Part shown: one piece after another, positions 5,749-9,639 of the stretch
How positions within the stretch are numbered: the stretch's first letter is position 1
How the letters are laid out: each line of letters starts with the position of its first letter
From: Candidatus Bathyarchaeota archaeon
GTDB taxonomy: Archaea; Thermoproteota; Bathyarchaeia; Bathyarchaeales; SOJC01
Direction of reading: 5' to 3'
DNA length: 9,639 nt
Assembly (NCBI GenBank): GCA_030641425.1
Contig: DAOWHM010000063.1
Span: forward strand, 1 to 9,639
Made by a program: the position numbers and the translations under genes
Notes under the pieces: model-generated
The model's input: only the letters and a program-made list of their open reading frames with translations
What the model was told of the DNA's origin: nothing
Databases searched by the model: none

Positions 5749-7168
5749 ATGCGAATATGCAAACACGCATTTGATGTAAGGAAGGACAAAGCAACGAATC
5801 AACTAGGAGAGGAACCTCAGATTATTCAGAGAACTCGACCGACAGGTATGGCGGGGTTCACTATTATCTGGATAGGTCAAGTATTCTCATTACTGGGCAC
5901 ATCTATGACTGGTTTCGCACTCACAATCTGGGTTTATCAGATTACGCATCAGGTAACAGCTTTGGCTCTAGTTGGATTCTTTACTTTTGCGCCAACGCTA
6001 CTAATCACACCCTTTGCAGGCGCGTTGGTAGACCGCTGGAACCGGAAGTTTGTGATGATGCTAAGTGACCTAGGTGCAATCACATCTACTATAGTTGTGC
6101 TACTGCTGTTTTCGACAGGCAATTTGCAGATCTGGCATCTGTATGCAACAGGCGCTTTTTCTGGTGCTCTTGGGGCTTTCCAGTTTCCCGCATACTCCGC
6201 AGCGGTCACAACTATGGTGTCTAAGAAGCAGTATGGCCGCGCAAGTGGCATGCTCTCTACAGCCCAGTTTGCCTCTAATATCTTCGCCCCAGCGTTGGCT
6301 GCTGTTTTTTTGAGTGTTATTGGCATAGCTGGCATCTTGGCTTTTGATGTGTTCACGTTCTTGGTGGCTATTGGAGCGTTGCTTCTGGTTCATGTGCCCC
6401 AGCCGGCTGCAACACAAGAGGGACAGAAAAGCAGAGGGAGTCTTTGGAAGGAGTCAGCCTATGGTTTTCGCTACATTTACAGACGAAAGAGTCTGTTTGC
6501 CATACTCTTAATCTTCTTCTGTGTTAATTTGCTCGCCCCCTTTGCCTTCACACTCTTAGCACCCATGGTTTTAGCGCGAACTGGAGATGACCCAAAAGCG
6601 TTAGGAATGGTGCAGTCAGCCCTTGGAATAGGGGGATTGGTCGGCGGTATAGTGCTCAGTATTTGGGGGGGTCCAAAGCGCAGGATACATGGAATACTTA
6701 TTGGATTGATACTCGCTACGATGGGGATAATGTTGATTGGGCTGGGACAGACGCCGCTGCTCTGGTCTTTGGCCATTTTCTTCGCAATTCTCTCTGTGCC
6801 CATTATCAACGGCTCCAGCCAAGCTATTTGGCAGAGTAAAGTTGCCCCAGATGTACAGGGTCGAGTGTTTGCTGCGAGAGGAATGATTGCTCAGATTGGC
6901 GCACCGGTGTCGATGCTGCTAGCGGGGGCCTTTAGCTGATAGTGTCTTCGAACCAGCGATGATGCCAGGAGGTAGTTGGGAACCTCTGTTTGGTTGGTTA
7001 GTTGGTTCTGGTCCAGGAGCTGGTATGTCGCTGATGTTTGTGATCGCTGGGGCTTTGGGGATGCTGGTCGGTTTGGCAGGGTATGCTTTCCCTTTTGTGC
7101 GGAATGTTGAAGACCTTTTGCCAGATCATTCAGTAGAAGTTGAGTCTTCATCTGAAGCAAAAGTCTGA
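5749..7168 (+). pseudogene. MFS-type efflux transporter (MFS_3 family) with a frameshift near the C-terminus
   Basis: This is a 12-helix major facilitator of the MFS_3/EntS-like efflux type, expected to export small molecules using the proton gradient. Landmarks include IWIGQVFSLLGTSMTGFALT (about 40-59), motif A GALVDRWNRK (91-100), the central loop RGSLWKESAYGFRYI (229-243) and SSQAIWQSKVAPDVQGRVFA (356-375). The first frame stops at 6939 after 396 codons. One base in the G5 run 6924-6928 is surplus: removing it continues into PLADSVFEPAMMPGGSWEPL and on to 7168, a 472-residue protein of normal family length whose last helix and tail are standard for the family. So this is one gene broken by +1, either a recent mutation, a sequencing error or, less likely, recoding. 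M34 (5848) is an alternative start. Similarity to Chloroflexi/cyanobacterial exporters is recalled from the family, not searched, and suggests acquisition from bacteria. Confidence 0.9.
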
Positions 7169-7220
7169 CGCAAGTCTGCATACGTGTATACTATCCGACC
7201 GCTATTAGGGCATAGAATCT

Positions 7221-7255
7221 TGCACATCGATGAAGTGCATGCATTAAGGTTTTTG
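7221..7255 (+). terminator. Probable terminator after the MFS gene
   Basis: TGCAC (7221-7225) and GTGCA (7235-7239) form a short 5-bp hairpin, followed by TTAAGGTTTTTGGGCTTTTC, a T-rich tract (about 7245-7264). It lies between the MFS gene and the convergent ABC-2 permease, where a terminator is expected. The stem is weak, so the T-tract is the stronger evidence. An 8-bp palindrome TGCATGCA (7236-7243) overlaps it. Confidence 0.4.
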
Positions 7256-7280
7256 GGCTTTTCGACCGTTCAGAACCGCA

Positions 7281-8141
7281 TCAAGCTGTCTTCTTTGTGA
7301 CATCTGATCTTATGATTCTGACGACTGCTATTACAACGAAAACAATAGTGTAGACTGCAATAAGGGCTCCTGCCAAAAAAATCTCTGCCTCTTCCGTAGA
7401 ACCAAACATGCCCCCTAACAAGGGAACATTTATGTTAAGTTCCTTGGTCACAAAGTCAGGAAAATTTACTACGCACCAATCTGGAAGCCACTTACTGACA
7501 TCTAGATAAATCTGCTCCTGTGTAATCATGTGCACCACGGCTAGAATGCCACTTATAACAGTTGAAGCTATGAAAACGCCAATGGCCGAAAGCAGAGCCA
7601 GGGATGTTCTCCTAAGAACTTCGCCAAACATAAAGGCTAACGACAAGAAAACTAGATTGGAGTAAACCACAGCCAAGTAAATGTGTGGAACAAATTGAAG
7701 GCTTTCTTGAGGACTGAAAAATGCAATGGATAAGGCTACTCCAAGAACTGTGGTCAAAGCCGCTACGAAACTAAAAAGCGACAGACCCCCTAGATACTTT
7801 CCAGCCACATACTCAATTCTTGAAATCGGTTTGGACAATATTATATCGGCTGTCCCATGTTCGTATTCTTCAGACATTGATCCGCCACCAATCATAATGG
7901 CAATAAGTACCGTGAAGAACCCCTGGGGAGCTAATACTTCCAGAGTCCATATTAGAGGCTTAATCTGTTCCAATGGGACCTCTAAGCCCATTGGAGAATT
8001 AGTAAGAAGATGATTGAATATTACAAAACCGGTTATTTGGACAGCGAACACCAAAATGACCATCGCAAGGAACTTCTTTTTGGCTAGGGCTCTCCGCCAC
8101 TCATAGCCAATGATTACAGCAACTCTTCTAAGACCATTCAT
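7281..8141 (-). CDS. ABC-2 type transporter permease
   Basis: This 286-residue membrane subunit belongs to an ABC-2 exporter of the NosY/YhaP kind. A cytoplasmic amphipathic start (IIGYEWRRALAKKKF) precedes about six TM helices (roughly 25-45, 66-88, 116-141, 154-173, 181-205 and 254-276). The loop after TM2, EEYEHGTADIILSKPISRIE (91-110), is the characteristic family segment that contacts the ATPase. A roughly 50-residue extracytoplasmic loop separates TM5 and TM6. The ATG at 8141 follows the ATPase stop by one base, and AGGA seven bases before it lies within the ATPase's last codons, so translation is coupled. The transported substrate cannot be deduced; drugs, lipids and peptides are all handled by this family. 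Confidence 0.9.
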   Translation of the reverse strand: MNGLRRVAVIIGYEWRRALAKKKFLAMVILVFAVQITGFVIFNHLLTNSPMGLEVPLEQIKPLIWTLEVLAPQGFFTVLIAIMIGGGSMSEEYEHGTADIILSKPISRIEYVAGKYLGGLSLFSFVAALTTVLGVALSIAFFSPQESLQFVPHIYLAVVYSNLVFLSLAFMFGEVLRRTSLALLSAIGVFIASTVISGILAVVHMITQEQIYLDVSKWLPDWCVVNFPDFVTKELNINVPLLGGMFGSTEEAEIFLAGALIAVYTIVFVVIAVVRIIRSDVTKKTA

Positions 8142-8142
8142 G

Positions 8143-9081
8143 TCATTGTCCTTCTTTTAGAGCGCGCATGTAAGCGTCCTCCAATGTTATCTTGTGAAGG
8201 TTCAGACTCAGTATTACACCTTTTTGCTTGAAGATTTCTGAGGAAATTTCACCTCTCAAATCCTTCTTTTCCTTCAATTTTATCTTTAGTCTGTTTCCCT
8301 CCACCTTCACATCTTCCACGTAACCAAACTTTTTGAGACTTGAGACTATCGTTTTCGTTACTTTCTCTAATTCTGCTTCCACTACCCACTGTTGGGTAAA
8401 TGTTTCCAATACTTGTCCTATTGAACCAGTGAAAACCATTTTTCCCTTATTTATCATTCCCACGTGGGTGCAGATGCGTTGAACCTCATCTAGAAGATGA
8501 GAGGATAAGAAGATAGTTTTGCCTTGCTTTGAAAGAGTTGTGAAGAGGTTTCTGAATTGAGTTTTTGCTTCTGGGTCCAGACCGATCGTAGGCTCATCCA
8601 TGATAAGAACCACGGGGTCATTGATCAGTGCTAGGGCTATGGAGAGCCTTTGAACCATTCCTTTACTGTATTTTCCGATTTTTTTGTTTTCCCACTCTTT
8701 TAAGCCAACTAGTTCGAGAAGTTGTTTAATCCTCTTCTTTCTATCTTGTGTAGTCAGTTTGAAGATCTTTCCTATGAAGTCCAGTAGTTGCTTTCCAGTG
8801 AAAAAAGCTTGCAGATTTGGCAGTTCTGGAGCGTATCCTAGGCATTGAAGAGCCTGAACTGGGTCTTTGGTTGGATTGACACCTCTTATTTGAACTTCGC
8901 CTTGGTTTGGCTTTAGGAGTCCAAGCATAGTTCTTATCGTTGTGGATTTGCCTGCTCCATTTGGGCCTAGATAACCGTAGACCGTTCCCTTGTCCACTGT
9001 GAAGGAGACAGAGTCTACTGCCTTGAAGTCTCCGTAGAATTTTGTGAGGTTTGAAACACTAATTACTGATTTGTACGACAA
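8143..9081 (-). CDS. ABC-2 exporter ATPase subunit
   Basis: This 312-residue ABC ATPase partners the permease that follows it. Visible motifs are Walker A GPNGAGKSTT (39-48), a Q-loop region GYAPELPNL (82-90) with Glu in place of Gln as is common in this subfamily, signature YSKGMVQR (138-145), Walker B VVLIMDEP (157-164), D-loop GLDP (167-170) and H-loop SSHLLDE (193-199). The C-terminal 90 residues form the accessory alpha/beta domain seen in CcmA/drug-exporter ATPases and end with ITLEDAYMRAL, typical of the group. The start is TTG at 9081: no in-frame ATG or GTG lies between it and the upstream non-coding region, and the N-terminus (SYKSVISVSNLTKFYG) has normal length. GGTGA lies about 18 bases before, a long spacing, so initiation strength is uncertain. 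It is first gene of a two-gene operon. Confidence 0.93.
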   Translation of the reverse strand: MSYKSVISVSNLTKFYGDFKAVDSVSFTVDKGTVYGYLGPNGAGKSTTIRTMLGLLKPNQGEVQIRGVNPTKDPVQALQCLGYAPELPNLQAFFTGKQLLDFIGKIFKLTTQDRKKRIKQLLELVGLKEWENKKIGKYSKGMVQRLSIALALINDPVVLIMDEPTIGLDPEAKTQFRNLFTTLSKQGKTIFLSSHLLDEVQRICTHVGMINKGKMVFTGSIGQVLETFTQQWVVEAELEKVTKTIVSSLKKFGYVEDVKVEGNRLKIKLKEKKDLRGEISSEIFKQKGVILSLNLHKITLEDAYMRALKEGQ

Positions 9082-9126
9082 GGTGCGTTCACATAGTTCT
9101 CACCGTGTTGTTTGAGGTCCTTAATA

Positions 9127-9140
9127 AGCTTAAACGGAAA
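9127..9140 (-). promoter_or_regulatory. TATA-like promoter for the ABC-2 operon
   Basis: On the minus strand, TTTCCG (BRE-like, 9140-9135) precedes TTTAAGCT (9134-9127). Standard archaeal spacing predicts a start near 9104-9107 and a leader of about 23-26 bases that would contain the GGTGA at 9104-9100 before the TTG codon at 9081. Confidence 0.45.
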
Positions 9141-9175
9141 ACTTGCGTTTTGATTGCTTTGGCTACAGATATAGC

Positions 9176-9193
9176 ATGCATAGTGTTATGCAT
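9176..9193. promoter_or_regulatory. 18-bp inverted repeat upstream of the ABC-2 operon promoter
   Basis: ATGCATA-gtgt-TATGCAT (9176-9193) is a perfect 7+7 inverted repeat about 42 bases upstream of the TATA-like box, so an activator-type site is possible. It shares the TGCAT/ATGCA core with the palindrome before the MFS gene. It also covers the stop codon of the possible small ORF 9353-9186. Confidence 0.35.
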
Positions 9194-9353
9194 ATGGGAG
9201 TGTGCTTAGATGCTGAACGTGTTTCTTGTCAGGTCTTATCGAGAGATGTATATGACTCTCTCGTGCTTCATCGATCTTGATATCAAGAGGTCTATAGAAA
9301 TTGTTGCTCTCACCCTTCTTAACGAATTCTCTCAATGAAGTGGGCATTCCCAT
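9186..9353 (-). CDS. Possible 55-residue hypothetical protein
   Basis: An ATG-initiated 55-codon minus-strand ORF begins MGMPTSLREFVKKGE and continues with RPLDIKIDEARESHIHLSIR, rich in charged residues as real cytosolic proteins are. It has no clear ribosome-binding site, no recognisable family and no membrane segment. A second in-frame ATG lies two codons in. Its stop is about 104 bases before the ABC-2 ATPase start, in the same direction. It may be a small gene, a remnant of a decayed one, or chance. The palindrome at 9275-9288 and hairpin at 9240-9263 fall inside it. Confidence 0.25.
   Translation of the reverse strand: MGMPTSLREFVKKGESNNFYRPLDIKIDEARESHIHLSIRPDKKHVQHLSTLPYA
9275..9288. 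repeat. Perfect 14-bp palindrome
   Basis: TCTTGATATCAAGA (9275-9288) is a perfect palindrome with no spacer. A 7-bp hairpin, CGAGAGA/TCTCTCG (9240-9246 and 9257-9263), lies 11 bases to its left. A gap-free palindrome suits a dimeric DNA-binding protein better than an RNA hairpin. Both could also be chance within a coding stretch. Confidence 0.45.
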
Positions 9354-9593
9354 CCAAGAAACACGTTGAAACCTAGCTGGAAGTCATTTGTGTCTGGAGC
9401 GGGTACTGTTGAGTCTTTTGACCTGGCAACTCAGACATGTATTCCTGTTTATGGAATAGCTTGACAACATCAAGGTCCCGAGAGATAGAACATATGTGTG
9501 CGCAGGCATTTTCTAAGTCGAATTAAGCAGAAAAATACGATTGGATTTCCAGGATTTAGATTGGTTCAGAAAATGAAATGTGCATTCGTAATG
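9354..9593. other. Stretch with no supported gene
   Basis: All six frames are broken by stops or hold only fragments under about 50 codons. A plus-strand frame open from about 9491 to the window end is Phe-rich, as expected for the shadow of a Lys/Glu-rich minus-strand gene. I see no tRNA, repeat array or clear promoter here. Confidence 0.5.
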
Positions 9594-9638
9594 TTAGGCT
9601 TCTCTTTCTTCAGGTCGGGGTTCTTTGATGCGGAAGAC
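9594..9638 (-). CDS. Possible 3' end of a minus-strand gene running off the right edge
   Basis: The minus-strand frame from the window edge reads VFRIKEPRPEEREA and then TAA (9596-9594). The charged, Pro-containing sequence looks like a typical C-terminal tail, whereas the opposite strand there is Phe-rich, a usual shadow pattern. Another minus-strand frame (ending TGA at 9568-9566) is also open and Lys-rich, so the frame is not certain, and 14 residues do not allow identification. Confidence 0.3.
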   Translation of the reverse strand, partial: VFRIKEPRPEEREA

Positions 9639-9639
9639 C

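Noticed and set aside
6959..7168. Separate 69-residue gene starting at ATG 6959
   Set aside because: Its sequence is the C-terminal end of the MFS exporter; the ATG is an internal Met and a one-base frameshift explains the split.
9210..9338. 42-codon plus-strand ORF upstream of the ABC-2 operon
   Set aside because: It is preceded immediately by a stop, lacks a ribosome-binding site and is antisense to the slightly better 55-codon ORF.
9573..9639. Plus-strand gene start at ATG 9573 or ATG 9628 running off the right edge
   Set aside because: The translation is Phe-rich (GFSFFRSGFFD), typical of the shadow of a Glu/Lys-rich minus-strand gene, and no promoter or ribosome-binding site supports it.

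Overview
The window looks archaeal, most likely an uncultured Thermoproteota/Bathyarchaeia-type lineage, though this is inferred from style and no marker gene is present. The signs are BRE/TATA-like elements upstream of several genes, short or near-absent leaders, a secreted protein with 18 N-glycosylation sequons and a C-terminal membrane anchor, a two-CBS-domain protein with a Cys cluster, and several non-ATG starts. One gene, an MFS transporter, looks bacterial and is probably acquired.

Layout. Positions 1-1394 (minus strand) hold a two-gene MacB/LolCDE-like ABC exporter: an FtsX/MacB permease comes first, then a TTG-initiated ATPase that overlaps it by four bases and runs off the left edge. 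A short divergent intergenic region (1395-1502) holds a promoter for the plus-strand gene and, on the minus strand, a leader with two mutually exclusive hairpins, one of which covers the permease ribosome-binding site. Positions 1503-3791 encode a 762-aa surface-anchored glycoprotein-like protein. Positions 4053-4637 encode the CBS-pair protein with a four-Cys tail, 4747-5034 a small beta/alpha protein with a PC4-like layout, and 5139-5474 a small two-helix membrane protein. A 12-bp hairpin lies between the last two.

Positions 5749-7168 hold a 12-helix MFS exporter interrupted near its C-terminus by one extra G in a G5 run; removing that base restores a full-length 472-aa product. It faces a minus-strand ABC-2 exporter operon (ATPase 9081-8143, permease 8141-7281), which is translationally coupled with a one-base gap. 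The last 560 bases are mostly non-coding: an operon promoter, an inverted repeat resembling one upstream of the MFS gene, a perfect 14-bp palindrome, a possible 55-codon ORF, and possibly the 3' end of another minus-strand gene.

Functionally this is a membrane and transport neighbourhood with three exporters (MacB-like ABC, MFS, ABC-2) plus a surface protein and small regulatory or membrane proteins. The strongest observations are the MFS frameshift and the switch-like leader of the MacB-like permease. I see no defence system, CRISPR array, tRNA, rRNA or insertion sequence.
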